Positions 10,086 to 23,457 of a DNA stretch of 64,000 nucleotides are shown here, one piece after another. Each line of letters starts with the position of its first letter. Within the stretch, counting starts at the first letter, position 1. Position numbers and translations under genes: made by a program. The notes under the pieces are model-generated. The model searched no databases, was not told the origin of the DNA, and worked only from the letters and a program-made list of their open reading frames with translations. The stretch comes from Ascidia mentula (lineage: Eukaryota > Chordata > Ascidiacea > Phlebobranchia > Ascidiidae): assembly GCA_947561715.1 (NCBI GenBank), contig OX387202.1, forward strand, positions 4,725,001 through 4,789,000. Reading direction: 5' to 3'.

Positions 10086-12636
10086 ATGGCTGAAATTTCT
10101 ATGTTACCTGTTTCAACTTTCTATACAACCTACCCAAGAAACTTATTCCATAAAGATAAAAACGGCTTGCTTCATCACGATTCAAGTAAAGTCACAGTGT
10201 TTGGAGACATAGAAGATGTTTTCAGTGACAATCACCCAAGGTAAAGATTTAAACGATGTAAATTTGTAACAATATGTCATTCCCAGTGCGATTATGTCCA
10301 TCCCAGTGCGCCAACTACCTAAACATTCTTTTTGCAGAATTTTATATTTTGTACACGCAAAAAATTCCGAACACCAATATACGAAGTGCTGGTAGCACGC
10401 AAAAATAAATAGCCTATTACCATCTTAAATTGCGGTGCTGTTATTCGAAGAAATTTCCGAAACTAGAAAAATTCCACATGGTTATAATCACTCACGCCTG
10501 TCTATTTATAGCCACATTACGCTTGACGGATCATCAAATGACCTGAAGGCGTGGAAAACAGCTCTTATGGAGAAACCAATTGTGTTCTTAGTCACCATGA
10601 GCTTTGTGGATCCGGCAACAGATGCTTGCAGAGACACAGGTACACATACATGGGCAATGCTTACTTTATGTTTGTGATTAATTTGGGATATTTACCATGT
10701 CGCAGTCATTAACCGAATCACGCAAAATAAGTGTTTTTTATTGTTTAGATAACAATTGCCCATTATGCATAATGACGTAACAATAAAATGTTTACCTTCA
10801 AAGTTGGTTCCTTTGTCTCCTGAGTTTTCAACATGCTTGTCTTTCAACATAAGCTTGCGATTGTATATTTCGTTGTAAATGAAAGAACAAAAGAATTTAT
10901 TTACCAGACGATGTTAATTTCCTCGCGTTAAATGGCGATTTATTAAAAATAAGTGGGAAGATGTCTTCAAAAATAAATAAAGTATTTGTTGAAAATAAAC
11001 AAGCCATAAAAGTATGTGTAATAATTTTTTCAAAGTTTTTTAGAAAACACATCACAATGACTTGTTACATTGTCAATATTTTGCAGGTGAATATGTTGTG
11101 TTTATAAATTCCCTCGATACCTCCATGCAACATCAAATGCAAGAAGCCTTCGGTCGATGCGAGGGCATTCATAACGCACGGAAAAAGTTTAGTTTAAAAG
11201 TAAGTTTATAAATGATGAGATGGACTTTGTTTGTCCACTTAAAAATCAAGTAGTGTAACATTGGCATATAGTCGTTAAAACTAGATTAAAGGGTTAAACA
11301 AGCAAGAAATTGTACGCTTTAAAATCCTAATTTTTTAAAACTCACACCAAACGTTTTTATTTGTTTGCAGATTTCAATTCATAACATCTTGCGCAAGTGG
11401 TATGCAAACCAGCACCCAGACAACACCAGCAGTCGATGTGTGATAGAGGGTGGATCTGTGATCCTATCATCGTGGTCACGTGGGTGCGCAGATTGTGAAA
11501 GTCACCCCTTTCTAATTGGAGGTTGCCTTCCCGTGGCAATATTTTACGGCATTCCGTGTTTGGTATGTGATTCCAATAATACTTAACACAGTAAACATTG
11601 TGTATGCAACTACTTGCATCACAATATTGCAGACAGAGTTTCCTCTATAGTTTAGTCCGGCATATAAAACTGTGCTTGAAACTGGCCATGAGCTGCATGT
11701 TTCCTAAGGTAAAGATTGACTGGCCCGTGAACCCAAAACTTCCAAATAAAACGAAATGAATAGCCTTGACACTGCGCTACTGGTTATTTTATTAACAACG
11801 CAAAAAGTTGTGGTAATTAATATCTTGATTAAATAAATTTACTGGCGCGTTGACATCGGGGCAAAGGGCTTCCTGGGAAATTTGAAATTGAATTGCGGGG
11901 ATGCCATATTGCTTGTCATGCGATGAATCATCATCATAGTCTTATAGTTTTACAACTAACGGTTCTGTTATCAATACGTAGTGTTTTTTTAAGGGTATAT
12001 AATTTTTCATTTAGATTTACCGCGCTGTCAAACACAAGAAACTCAGACTCCAGTTGGAGAGTGCGGAATTCTCTCCAAATTCATCCTGTGCGGGTCAGGA
12101 TTCAGTTTTTGAAAGTTCGTCACAACTAGAAAGGCAATCAAATGAAAATGGCGCAACAACAAGTAAGACACCTTCTATGTTTGTTAAATTGGTTGTTTGT
12201 CTTTTGAAATCTATTTAAATGTGTACATTTATTCGCTCTTGCTATATGAAGACTTTTACTGCAGATAAACATTTCTCATCTGCGTGTATTTTTAATAAAT
12301 TCTACGTACTACTGAAAAATCCACGCACGAAAAAAAATTATAAATTTCTTTCAATAATCACGACAAAACTACATACAGTTTGTGGTAAAACTCCCAATAG
12401 TGTGTTGCTATAGTAAACATCACAACCTTAAAAAATGGGCTGTGAGTTTCGATACCCTGTACTTATATTGGAAATGTCGTCGGCTGTAACTCACAACACT
12501 CATATTTTTAGATGAAAGCAATATAACTTTCCTTCCAAATTGCATCAACTTTTTTAACGATGATCCACCTGCTTATGAAACATTGTCATATCCTTCACCA
12601 CCTCCCTATGAAGCTGCTGCAAACACAAATAACTGA
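10086..12636 (+). CDS. PPxY-tail membrane-associated protein, paralogue A
   Basis: Exons 10086-10240, 10512-10639, 11087-11199, 11371-11562, 12015-12162, 12512-12636; 286 residues, intron phases 2,1,0,0,1. I do not recognise the family. Exon 1 carries a basic/histidine stretch (LLHHDSSKVTVFGD). Exons 2-3 look alpha/beta and include EYVVFIN. Exon 4 has RKWYANQ, a Cys-x-x-Cys pair and a hydrophobic segment GGCLPVAIFYGIP, followed in exon 5 by IYRAVKHK, which suggests a membrane hairpin or one membrane pass. Exon 6 is a low-complexity tail with two PPxY motifs (PPAYE and PPPYE), ligands for WW domains such as those of Nedd4-type ubiquitin ligases. A 3' acceptor (CATGCAG) precedes the ATG by about 30 bases. 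AATAAA lies at 12684-12689. It pairs with paralogue B as one subfamily. Confidence 0.85.
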
Positions 12637-14261
12637 AGAATTTTTTATATTTTTGTTTGTTTTTTCAGCGTGTTTTTTTTATAAATAAACAATGGTCTAC
12701 AGACTACTTGTATACCACATTGAGAGGTAAAGGAATGCTTGTAAATAATGCCACAGGCTTAAGCTTGGCTTGCACAAAAATGTTGTTGCAAACGACAAGT
12801 TTTCCGACTTTGAAACCCTCCACACTACAATTCTTTTGTATATCACATAGACTCGATTTGTCAATTTTCTTAATTTCTAGTAACATAGTTTTGTAGCAAA
12901 TAAACATAACGGAAACACTCCCAGCATAAATTACCTCCAAGGCTTTTCTTGAGCCTGTTAAGTGTTTATTTGTTGCATAATATTTCGAACTAAAAGATCG
13001 GATAATGCATTGCTTGCATCTCTCATGCAATATCATTTAAACGTCACAATAGCAAGTAATTACGCAAAGCAATGGCTGAGCAACCCGAACAACGCAAAGT
13101 GTTTGCGTTTTCAGTGTAATTCATGACGCTTTTATGACGTATATAAAAGTTTTTATGAGAACATAATGGAATAATGCGTGCGCAACAAGTTTTATGTGTC
13201 ATATTTTTTGTTTCAAAAGTTGTACAGACTGCCTTGGTGCCGATAGTTTGTTGCAATTAACATTTCACCAACAACAAACGGAAATCGGTATAAAAATTTC
13301 GAAGAGCATCATGTTGGCGATGACTCACGCAACGATTGTGTCGTCACAAACATGAGTATGTGGTGAAACTACGGGGGGAAGTAACCCTACTTTCTGAGGG
13401 GGGGGCGTTTCAAAAATTTTTCCCTAGGCAAACGTCCCCGAAACACAACCGCAAAATGTGTTACCTTTTGAATTACCTTTTTGTTTGCTCGTTAATGTTG
13501 AATTTATCAACCTGATCACTCAAAAAAGGATACATTTGCAAACACTGTAAACTGCCTACGCCAAATGAGAGTAACTATTAGTTCTTTTTTTCACAAAAGC
13601 GTCCCAGCGTAATTAAACTTAAAATGTACACACGTTTAGCCAAACACATGATAATAACCAAATTTATGCGAGAAAATGCAAATACAACTTATGAGGCAAA
13701 ATGTGGTTCATTGCAAAATTTATTCACTGAAGCCAAGCTAAATCAATAGTTTTGTTTGGCTGAAATTTACGTCATCCGTTAAATTCGGAATAGTTACAAC
13801 AAGCAACAGCAAGCGGTTCTTGCTCCAACGTGAGTCAATTCACGCACAACATGCCGAATGGTGACTATACCAATGTTTCTTGCCAACATACCAGTGGTCG
13901 CACGCACTTTCGGTTGCCCAAATACTGTATAAAAGCGCAACGCGGTTAAGCAAGCTCCATACATATGCTGAAATACTATTGTTAGCTTAGTTCGTTTGCG
14001 TTTGTATATTTTCAATGCTAATTGTGACGTAAAAAGAAAGAAATGGAAATGTCATTTAATCAGTAGTGTACAAGCCTGGTGGATTGTTTGTATTGTTATT
14101 TCGTCAAAGAAATTATATAAAGAAGTATTAAAAATGTTTTCAATCATTCGATTGGTTTATGTGGGAAGGTTAAAAGTACTGTTACTGAGTGTCTTGTACA
14201 AAACTGAAATGAACTAAATTTCTGTAGCTTTTACAGGTTGGCAAAAAACATAAGCTTAAAC
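12637..14261. other. Spacer between paralogues A and B
   Basis: Holds the 3' UTR of paralogue A and the 5' flank of paralogue B, with an acceptor-like TTTTACAG at 14230-14237. A G-rich run occurs near 13398. Open frames on either strand show no protein-like features. Confidence 0.4.
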
Positions 14262-16390
14262 ATGAGTGAAATAGTTGTGTCCTTACTTTCCACTTTCAAT
14301 GCCACTTACCCCCGCAGCTACTTCTACAAAGATGAGAACGGTTTGTTTCACTACGATTCAAGCAAAGTCACAGTGTTCGGTGACCTTGAAGATATCTTTT
14401 ACGACAATTATCCGAGGTATGCGTTGTAATTGGCAATTTTGTTATTCATTTCTGAGTAATTTATATTTGAGCATTGGTCGCTTGTGAAAGTAAATAAAAA
14501 TGTTCAAATTTCAAGGTAAGAATGTCCTTAGCATGGGAAATTCATTGCATTGTATCCTGTAGGTTTCAATTATCCATTCATGAAATTAAACAGCTTTTTT
14601 CTGTGTTTCAGTCACGTAAAATTGGAAAATTCATCAGAGTGTTTAAACCACTGGAAGAAGACTCTCACAGAAAAACCCCTCGTGTTTCTGGTCAGCATTT
14701 GCAGAGTGGACGCCGCCACTGAAACGTGCAGAAGTAGAGGTATTAAGTCACTGTGCAAAATTTGTGTAAGAAGATCTCGCGTTCCAAACAAGCATAACTT
14801 ATAGTAGATCTAAGTCTACACTGATAAAAGCTTTGGCGTTCAATTTTTATTCAGTTATTCAGACACAAAATGTCTTTGTGACGAAAAATCTTGTAATTCT
14901 ACAAATACATGTCAATCCTAATTGAACGCATTGAGTTGACACAAAACATTTACAAATGCCAGTTTAAATACCGGGACTGGAATATAACAAAACTTGTTGC
15001 TTTTCTTCAGGCGAATATGTTGTGTTCATTAAGTCACCCCACGTCGTTCTGCGATCACAAATTCTCGAAGCTTTTTGTCAATGTGAAAATTTTCGAACTA
15101 AAGGAAAAAAGTTCAGTTTGAATGTAAGAGAAAATGATTATTTTCTTATTTTAAGCTTGTTTTAATCTAGACCTTTTTGTCGCTTGGCACTATTTTACCC
15201 CCACTGTATTACTAAGTTAACATTATTTATTTTGAAAGATATCACAATCTTTACCCACATATTTCATATTTTTACACTTGCATAAAAACCTTTATTGTCA
15301 GTTATGCTTTCAAACACAATTAACTTTACGAATTGTATATATCAGCATGCAGTTACCACCAAAAAACAATTTAACTTGTGAAAATCGTTTTACATAACAA
15401 ACCCTATTAAGCACTTATACTTTTTTTCCCAGATTTCAGTCCAACGTATCTTGCATAAATGGTATGCAAGCCATTTCCCTCGAAACATGGGATACAGCAT
15501 CATACAGGGAGCTTCTGTCACGTTTTCCACATGGTCGAAAACAGCAAGTGATTGCGTCACCCACCCCTTATTTTGGGGGGGTTGTCTTCCGTTGGCGATT
15601 TTTTGTGGTGTTCCATATTTTGTAAGTTATTATGGAAAATTTAGGCGTTTTCAATCAGGAATTTATACATTCACTGTGAGTGAATGCAATACCATATGCT
15701 TAAAATATGTACAGTTCCTATTGTAAACATACAGTTTTTTTTAAATTAATGACGTGTATTTACAGTTTAAACAAAATTATTAGTTACAATATCGCCCACC
15801 ACCACCGTTATACAGCAACACTTTTCCTATTGTTCAGATCTATCGCGCCGCTAAACACAAAAATGTGAATGTGGAACTGGAATTTGCCGAGGTGGTTGAC
15901 GCTACTCTAAATTTAAGCATGTCGGGCAGTATGGATGTTTTTCTTGAATCGATTCGAAGTGCTGAGGCAAGGAGGGGAGCCGCCGACCTTTTCGGTGAGT
16001 CAAAATATTTTTTTAAGTGATTCCACTCAGATGAAAATTACCATTTCAGTTGATAAAGTTAGTTTGCTATTTACTAGAGGCAGTGCAAACTTTGTTTCTC
16101 GCTGGTCCGTAGCCTATAGCAAGTGGGTCAATTGAAATCAACATACAATCTTAAAACACTGCCATACGACAAATAATTTGCGATAAATTTTGCCGCTAAT
16201 ATTCTCAAATTTTTTAAACTTTAATCCACACTGACAAAATCTTTTTTATTGTACATTTGCAGATGCAACCAACGTTCTACTTCGGAGCGCGTATAACAAC
16301 AATCCATTAAACGAAAGCCCGCCCGCATACGAAACTTTGTCTGAATCTTTACCGCCACCATACGACTTCGTTGTCGGAGAAACATCGTAA
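14262..16390 (+). CDS. PPxY-tail membrane-associated protein, paralogue B
   Basis: Exons 14262-14416, 14612-14739, 15011-15123, 15433-15621, 15838-15994, 16263-16390; 289 residues. Exons 1-3 have exactly the lengths seen in paralogue A (155, 128, 113), and the intron phases are identical. Conserved blocks include HYDSSKVTVFGD, EYVVFIK, HKWYAS, GGCLPLAIFCGVPY and IYRAAKHK. The tail again carries two PPxY motifs (PPAYE and PPPYD), and both A and B contain an ETLS spacer between them. Function is unknown. By motif, it is a candidate membrane-bound adaptor for a WW-domain protein. An acceptor TTTTACAG stands about 24 bases before the ATG, so the message could be trans-spliced. Confidence 0.85.
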
Positions 16391-17074
16391 AAAAATGAGA
16401 TATGCAAAAACTTGAGGATTTTTTTCAGCGTAATGCCTTTCTTTTTTATTTTTCTGCAAATGTTAAATTAATGACTTTTCTACCTCGTATATGCAAGTGC
16501 ACACTTATAGTCACCCGATTATTGCAATCAGGGTCAAGACGGTGTAAAATTATTTCGTGTTCCTTCTGTAAATGTGAGTCTCCTTAATTTGTTGCAAAAA
16601 GGTGTATTTGATTTTTTGTATTTTAAACAAATGAAATGATTTCAAGATTGTCCTACAGTCTGTTTCAAGTATTTTAAAGTCTGCAAGCTCGATTGACTCA
16701 TGTGCTGTTTATTATTCGGCCTTACTTTAATAACATCAGCCAGTCCCACGTAAAGGTCTCACATGGCCAACAGAACCAACAAGAGAGAGCCCACAGCTGA
16801 CGTGTCTGGCGGGCACGGAAACATAAACCAATCACAACTAACTGGAAGCTTTGGTTCTTATAGGCCTATACTCACGCTATATATCGTTACTAGAGATAAC
16901 TCGACCGGAGATTTCTTTTATTTCCCATCTTGGTTTGAAATCTGAAAGATATTGAAAAAATTGCCATGAGTCTAAATCAGTTGTTCTCCGCCACCAGCTG
17001 CGCTGATCGTTGTGTGGGTCCACTATACAGTAAAAGCTAATAAGCCCTGTGCCCCCTGCTTATCCATCGTTCGG

Positions 17075-17200
17075 TGGACCACAGAGGTCCTGTTCTTTTT
17101 TTGACCAAACCGGGATTTAAACCCTTATGGCCTCGAAGCCCGATCAAGTTTTCTTCTTGGTATACGGGTCAGGGGCTTGACCAATGCTGCCAATCACCCG
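17075..17200 (-). repeat. tRNA-like or SINE-like fragment
   Basis: On the minus strand the sequence contains a degenerate B-box (GGGTTTAAATCCCGGT) in a tRNA-like setting, but no complete cloverleaf is apparent. It is probably a decayed tRNA-derived repeat. Confidence 0.35.
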
Positions 17201-17256
17201 CCTGTAGAGGCCCAGTTCACTGTTGAAAAACCCCATGGACTTAATAAGTTTGGCGT

Positions 17257-17500
17257 CTGTCATCGGAAAATACTACTACAGCGGGTCACAAAGTTTTCGC
17301 CAAACCTGATTCACATATCTGTGCAAAATTGAAAACTTTTCGAGTATTAAATGGTTAGATGTGACCAGGACAACCACCTGTTATTTTAGGTTATATATTT
17401 GAATTGAAATACTACATTAAACTACGGCGTTTGTAGTCGCACAGATTTTTATGTTACATATGCATGGATCAAGTCGGACCAAAACTTGTTGACTCAGTTC
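17257..17500. repeat. Dispersed inverted-repeat element, copy 1
   Basis: Closely matches 53610-53830 over more than 200 bases, including GTTATATATTTGAATT and CACAGATTT. The ends are inverted: GTCACAAAGTTTTCG near 17285 and, on the reverse strand, GAGTCAACAAGTTTTGG ending near 17496. This is a short non-coding element, probably a MITE. Confidence 0.7.
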
Positions 17501-18121
17501 AAGAGTATCTCCCTCTTTATTATCCATAGAAATGTTTCTCCAACGTTAAAAAATTATGACGCGAATCGCTGCAGCTCGTCGCTTTGGAGAAAAAAATGAT
17601 GAAAGGAAAAAAGCCGAAACCATAATAACTTAATACGATTCTAAGCTATTTGGGACCAAACTTGGGTACTGTTGTACGTTTTTCGTGTCTTTTAACAATT
17701 GACGCATGGCATCTTTGTCACATTTAAGTATAAATAACCGAGCTAAAGATACTTAGGTGACTACATCATTCATAAATGATACATTGTGATTGCCTCAGGC
17801 ATTTCTATCCTGTTTTATACATTTAGGCGTCACATCATGTGGTTCCTCTTCAAGTTGATGTCCCGATGTTTATGGCTTAGGTTTTGCTGACTTGCTGTGT
17901 CATAACTTGAAAATTTTAAATTAGTTTGAGACAACAGACAAACACTTTATTTTTCATTTGTAATTGCTGACATAGCGTATGCAAGTCAAAGTTTTTTTAG
18001 GGTTTAATTAAAATGTAGCGTAGTTAGTGGCAGTGTAGCCATTTTTAAATATCAATAAATTGTTTTACTACATGAAATATACATAACCAGCAGCACTTCT
18101 TTCATGTGACACAAGTTAACC

Positions 18122-18250
18122 TTCAATTCAATTTTAAATGTTACTAGATAAATAAGAACTGAAGATGCTTTAATAAAAAGCGAAACATGTTTTCTAAAAC
18201 CAGAAGCGTGGACACAAAGTTGTTATAGTAACATTTAAAATTCATTTTGA
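18122..18250 (+). repeat. Foldback element with hammerhead-like core
   Basis: AATTTTAAATGTTACTA near 18130 and its inverse TAGTAACATTTAAAATT near 18226 bracket the element. Inside, 18159-18186 reads CTGAAGATG, a GCTTT/AAAGC hairpin, then GAAAC. The same arrangement recurs in other elements of this window. Confidence 0.6.
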
Positions 18251-18386
18251 AATATATTAGAAACTAATTCATTCACACAGTAGGTGTAATAAGCATTTAC
18301 TAGGAAATGATGAATTTCTACTTTTAATTTACTGCAGATTGTGTATTTACCTTTAAAATTTCTGCGATTTTGCACTTCCTTCCATA

Positions 18387-21300
18387 ATGTCTGTTACGAC
18401 TGGAAGTCAAGGTGAACCAGTCCAGATTGGTGTGACTTTGTTGGAAAGATTTATGGAATGTTCCCCTCAGCACTTCCAGACTGGACCTGATGGCAAACTT
18501 CACCATGATCCACGCAAAGTGAACGTATTTTCCCATGATAGGAAAGTGTTTGCGGACACATATGGAGAGTAAGTCGATGTCATTTGTATGTGACTGATAA
18601 CCAGTATGTATTTAGGGATGCTTTGAAGAACTACAGCAATATGTTTTTTTTAAATTGTTACTGATGTTGCCAGGCTTGTTTATGTTACACAACATTGTCC
18701 ACATTGCTTGATTTACATGTCATACCTCATGATAAAGGCAGCTGCATAACATAACAGAAACATCGATAAAATAAAGTTTGCCAGAAGATTAGTATTCACC
18801 ATAGGCTATGACTAAATTGCCAATTTTAGACTTGGAAACATAAAACAAACCAGAGTTAGGCAAAAACATTAAGTAATCTAAGTCAGATCCATAAAAATCT
18901 GTCTGCGTATGTATGTATGGATCACTGTCACTTTATTTACTGCATAACACCACATAATGTGAAATAATAAATAATCATTACAGGAGTGTTTAATGTTGCT
19001 TTTGTTAAGGGAACTTAAACTCGATGATCCGTCTGAGTTTGCGATGATTAAGCATCGACTTCTCACCCAACCAACATTTTTACAAGTTGTCTTGAAAAAG
19101 GAGAAGAAATCTGGGAACACAAGATACATCACACGGGGTATGTTTGCTTTGCCCTGGTTGAACTATGTATTGTGTTTCGATTGTATTTTGTATTATAATA
19201 TATACAGAGTTTGGTGAAATATTGGCAACCAACCAAAATATAATTTAAAAGAAAAATGCTTAAGTACTGCTGTCTCAGAAATGTTTGTATCTAGGGCCGT
19301 TCAGGCTTTTTTAAGCAGTCTTAAATGTAATCAGTGTTCAAAAATTCTGCGAGTAATTGAGTTTCGTGTAAATATGGTCACTTTTAACAGACTATCTGGT
19401 TTTCCTAAGTTGTAGTTAAGTACAACACAGATGATGAATACAGTGTGTTTTGAACATTTGCTTCTCATCCTTTGGTCTTCTTGTTCAGTGTTGTTGTTGG
19501 GTTTTGCAATTCTGTTGAATTTTGTAACAGGTAACTTTGTGATATACCTCAACAACACACATCCCTTCATACAACAACAATTACGAGATAAATTGGATGA
19601 ATGTGAACATCTCCTTTCCAGAAACAAGAACTTTGCACTTGAGGTATGTCTAAATTCTGACACTGGTTTTCTTGGAAGGATCATTTGCATTTATAAATCC
19701 TCAGTGCTATCAATGACAATTGTTATGTATATTTAATAATTTATTTGAATAAGAAAAACTGTTGGGGATAAAAATACAATTAATTGATTATTCATAGATT
19801 TGGGAAATAGATTTGCCTTTTCCTGCATAGTAAAATCAGTGCTGTTTATTTTACTCAAAATCGCTTAACTTCATATTATTTATTGCACTAAAATATTTGA
19901 CAAATATGTTGGTCTGTCATGACCCAGTTAAACGTGAAAGCATTAATTTTGACACAACGAGACAGAATGAAATACACATATTAGCATTCAACCAAATTAT
20001 CAGTTGTATTTAAAATATAAGACTTCTCAGTATCTGTTATGTTAAAAGATGGCAAATAAAACGTTGGTTATATATGTTTAAACAAAATTCACTTATCGGG
20101 TAATTTAAAAGCACCGCGCTTGCCCAGGACAGCATTCCTCAGTATTATTTCAGTGACCCAAACATGTTGCAAACAACAGTTGACCATGGCCCAAATCTTT
20201 TACTGACTATACTTTCTGATTCCAACAATGATTAACGCATTGGGGTTGATATACTAGCAAGTTATTTTCTTGTGCACACATTTTGGTTTTGCAAAGTATA
20301 GTTTATGAAAGCCAACTAAGGGTTTCCATGTAAGTTGTTGATAATAATCTGGAACTAAGTCTTTGGTGATGAAGTGTTCATGGAATGATTATGTATGGAG
20401 TAATCTGCTCGGTGAATTATACTCACATGTCTGTTTTGGATGATTGTAAGCAAATGCATTACTGTTCTAATTATTAACTCACAGACAACAAAAAATATAA
20501 TTCCTGTCTTTTTGTATGAGGAGAGTTTTGTGTGTGTGTTAATAATTCTGTTTCCATGCAAAACATCTTGGTCATATGTTCAAAAAAGTATCAATATTGT
20601 CTGAGTATATTTATCAAACACATGCAAACCACTTCAAAAATAAACAGAACAATTATTATGGTCATTGCCAATGTTGAAAGGAAAGCATTTGTTTATAATT
20701 AAGACCTTGTGTTTAGATTGATCTTGGACCAGCTTTAAAGGCTTGGTACAAGACAAGGTTTGCTCATATGTCTGGATCTTATTCTGCCGATGGCTCCAAT
20801 TTCTGTATCACAAACTACAGTCAGAAATGTCATTTATGTTACAACCCAATTATGTGGATTGGTTGCCTTCCATTCATGCTTGTTCTCGGACCTCCATATT
20901 GTGTAAGTATGCTCATTTATATTTCTGAGTACAATGAAATTCATTCTGTAATTTACAAACTTCATGTCAAATATTGAACTTTTCGATCTGTGAAAAGCAA
21001 AAATAACTTTTACTACATCGGCGAGGCATATACAATATTATTACCGGTTGTCTACTTTATTGTGTGTTTTTTGTATATAAATAGCTTGTTTTCCAAATTC
21101 CAAAATCTTCTGCAGTACCTGAGGATCTGTCTAGTGTGACAGAGTTCTAGCGGAACTCAGTTTGAGAAACAATTTTTTATGACATAGTCCTAGCATTTTG
21201 TCAGAGATTCACTGCAAGACTAAATTAAGTTTTTTGTGCAAAATATAAAGAATTTTGTGTTATCATGTGAGTTATCTTTTGAAAATCTTTTGTTAGATTT

Positions 21301-21977
21301 TCAGAGCAGCAAAGGTGAACGACCTTGACTGTCCTGTTCGTGCCAATGTCACCTATCTTGAGGGTGTGAGTCCTGCAGAGCGCCACCAACTGGCCGTAAT
21401 GCTTGCGCAGGCTTACGTACGTGGGCTGAATGCTGGAAATGCAATGCAAACAGGTTTGCCAATAAACATTAATTTTAAGACATGAACTTACTGAAGTAAG
21501 TTAAGAAACTCCTGTATATGTGCATTGATCTTGTAATTGCTTTGTTACCCAATTGGAAAATGACAACTTTACCAATGAAAATCCAGAGACACTTAGATTA
21601 ATTGTAGGATTTTTTCCAGATACATTTGCATTAAAATAGATATCTTTTCCCCCTTATTCTATTGACAGTAAGTTAAAATAAAAGAGCTTCCTAAAATGCA
21701 ACATATAAGGTAATAATAAAAGTATTGCTATTATTGAAAGTCTGAAGTAAGGACATATTTTTAACATGCCAAACTCTCAAATTTAAAACATAATGCACAA
21801 TTTAAACGTTAGAAGTTACACACTATATCTCATCCCTCAGTTCACAAACTGCTTTATTCCGGTGTCACTGTATACAACTTTCTTGTGTAGTGATTATACT
21901 GTTTCATATTTGCAGCGCCAGCTATGCCTCCACCGTATTCAGATAACCCTCCACCACCAGCATATGGTCAAATATGA
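18387..21977 (+). CDS. PPxY-tail membrane-associated protein, paralogue C
   Basis: Exons 18387-18568, 19010-19137, 19531-19643, 20717-20902, 21297-21453, 21916-21977; 275 residues, phases 2,1,0,0,1 as in A and B. Exon 1 is longer and carries GKLHHDPRKVNVF, the counterpart of the LLHHDSSKVTVF block of A. Exon 3 keeps FVIYLNN and DECE. Exon 4 keeps LKAWYKTRF, a CHLC pair and the hydrophobic WIGCLPFMLVLGPPY. Exon 5 begins IFRAAK and ends in an alanine-rich helix-like stretch. The tail has PPPYS and PPAYG, two WW-domain ligands. AATAAA lies at 23026-23031. Function unknown; it forms a second subfamily with paralogue D. Confidence 0.85.
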
Positions 21978-23457
21978 AACCGTGTCTACTTTTCAGTATT
22001 ATTGATGTCTTGAATATTCTCTTTACCAATATGCCTTTCATGGAAACCTAATTTAAAATTTAAACAAGAAAGCCAAAGCCAATATGCTGCTATACATTAT
22101 GTGGAAATGTTTTAAACATGACTGCTTCCATCATCATTGCAATTTGAGAAATCCAAGAGAGCGTCAGAGTTGAGCGTGTTGTTATGTTGCTTGTCTTCCC
22201 CAGCGCTCGCTTGGTTGCATTCTTATATTGCACTGGCGATGGACGCAGTCGTGTTCGAAACCTTTGCACATAATGTATAGCAGCATATTAACTTTGGCTT
22301 TCTTGTTTAATTAATAAACTCCAGGTTTTTTGCACCGAAGTACATTTGGAAATGCTTTAAACATTGTTAAAGGCACCTTTGAACTTAATAGCTTAAGGGT
22401 ATTTGGAAATTTCGATGTAACCACAGTTACTTTAAATTTGTCACATCAATTTGTTTGTATATTTTCCAACATGTGTTTAAAGTGCATGTAAACAGCCAGG
22501 CAATGTTAGTAACACAAGTCTTTGCAGAATCACTTACTGTATAAAACTGTCTTCTTCGCAAGGATTTTGTAAATACTCTATATCTTTGCCATTTAGTGGT
22601 ATTGGAGTGCATATTAATTCATTGATTGGAGATCCTCATGCAATTGTTTGCATAATAGATTTGTTCACTTATTCTGTGCATTTGTATTTGTCTGTCTCTT
22701 TCCAAGCTTTGTGTTCCAAAGCATCACATTGTTTCCATGTTTCTGTTAATTCTTTTACTTTATCATTTTTTGCAAAGCAAACACATATCTCAAAAACACT
22801 TTGAATTATGATCTTTTAGCTGCCAATGTTAGTGCATTTTGTGCCCAAATGGAATCCCAAGATATTCATAGGAAAAAAGTATTTGTCTGTTTTTTTCACA
22901 AGTTTCATTATTTTTTATGTCTAAAGTGCCCGTGTTTTTCTGAGTACAAATTTCCTTTTTTGAAATGTAAATATTGTTGTGTACCAAACTTGCAATTCAA
23001 TGTTGTACTTTTGCTTTTCCTAATCAATAAAACCTTAACGCAATACAAAGGCTTTGACAGGTAACAGTTCGAACTTTATTTTACATTTACAGTTGATATG
23101 TTTTGTGGTATTTGCACATCAATAAAGGTTCTGGTTTTGGCAGAATATAAGGCATTTTGTTTAATATCCGCCCGAAGAACCGAAACTGATGACGGTGCGT
23201 ACATACACGTTTATTCCTAAATATAAAACGACTGTCCGGACATGTTAGGGAATTGATCACGCTTAACATGGGTTTTCCCGATGCGAGGTAGCAAGAAAAC
23301 ACATGACCACTAAATACATATTTGCTCCCACGTAACTCTTGTACAAACACTGTACAGATAAACATACTGAGGTTTCGAGTTGGTCGTCAACTTGCTATAA
23401 AGCAGACAGCAGTAGTAAAAATTACGTATTTTCAAGTTTTGTTGTAGTTTAGTCGTG
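21978..23457. other. Spacer between paralogues C and D
   Basis: Holds the 3' UTR of paralogue C with an inverted-repeat element (22061-22309) inside it, and the short 5' flank of paralogue D with an acceptor-like TTGTTGTAG near 23441-23449. No other gene is seen. Confidence 0.45.
22061..22309 (+). mobile_element. MITE-like element with about 43-bp inverted ends
   Basis: The left arm starts TAAACAAGAAAGCCAAAGCC and the right arm (22267-22309) is its near-complete inverse, reading CACATAATGTATAGCAGC then ending TTTCTTGTTTA. Inside, 22236-22261 shows GCGATG, a hairpin-like GACGC/GTGTT, then CGAAAC. The termini resemble those of the smaller element at 63645-63767. It lies in the 3' UTR region of paralogue C. 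Confidence 0.75.

Larger units (their letters stand above)
16391..18386. other. Spacer between paralogues B and C, repeat-rich
   Basis: Contains a tRNA-like patch (about 17075-17200), one copy of a dispersed inverted-repeat element (17257-17500) and a foldback element with a hammerhead-like core (18122-18250). The acceptor TTTACTGCAG near 18328-18337 is a plausible 5' end for paralogue C. No coding exon is supported. Confidence 0.5.

Noticed and set aside
12704-13036. Minus-strand open frame of 110 codons after paralogue A
   Set aside because: It lies opposite the 3' UTR of paralogue A; composition is not protein-like and no splice structure supports it.
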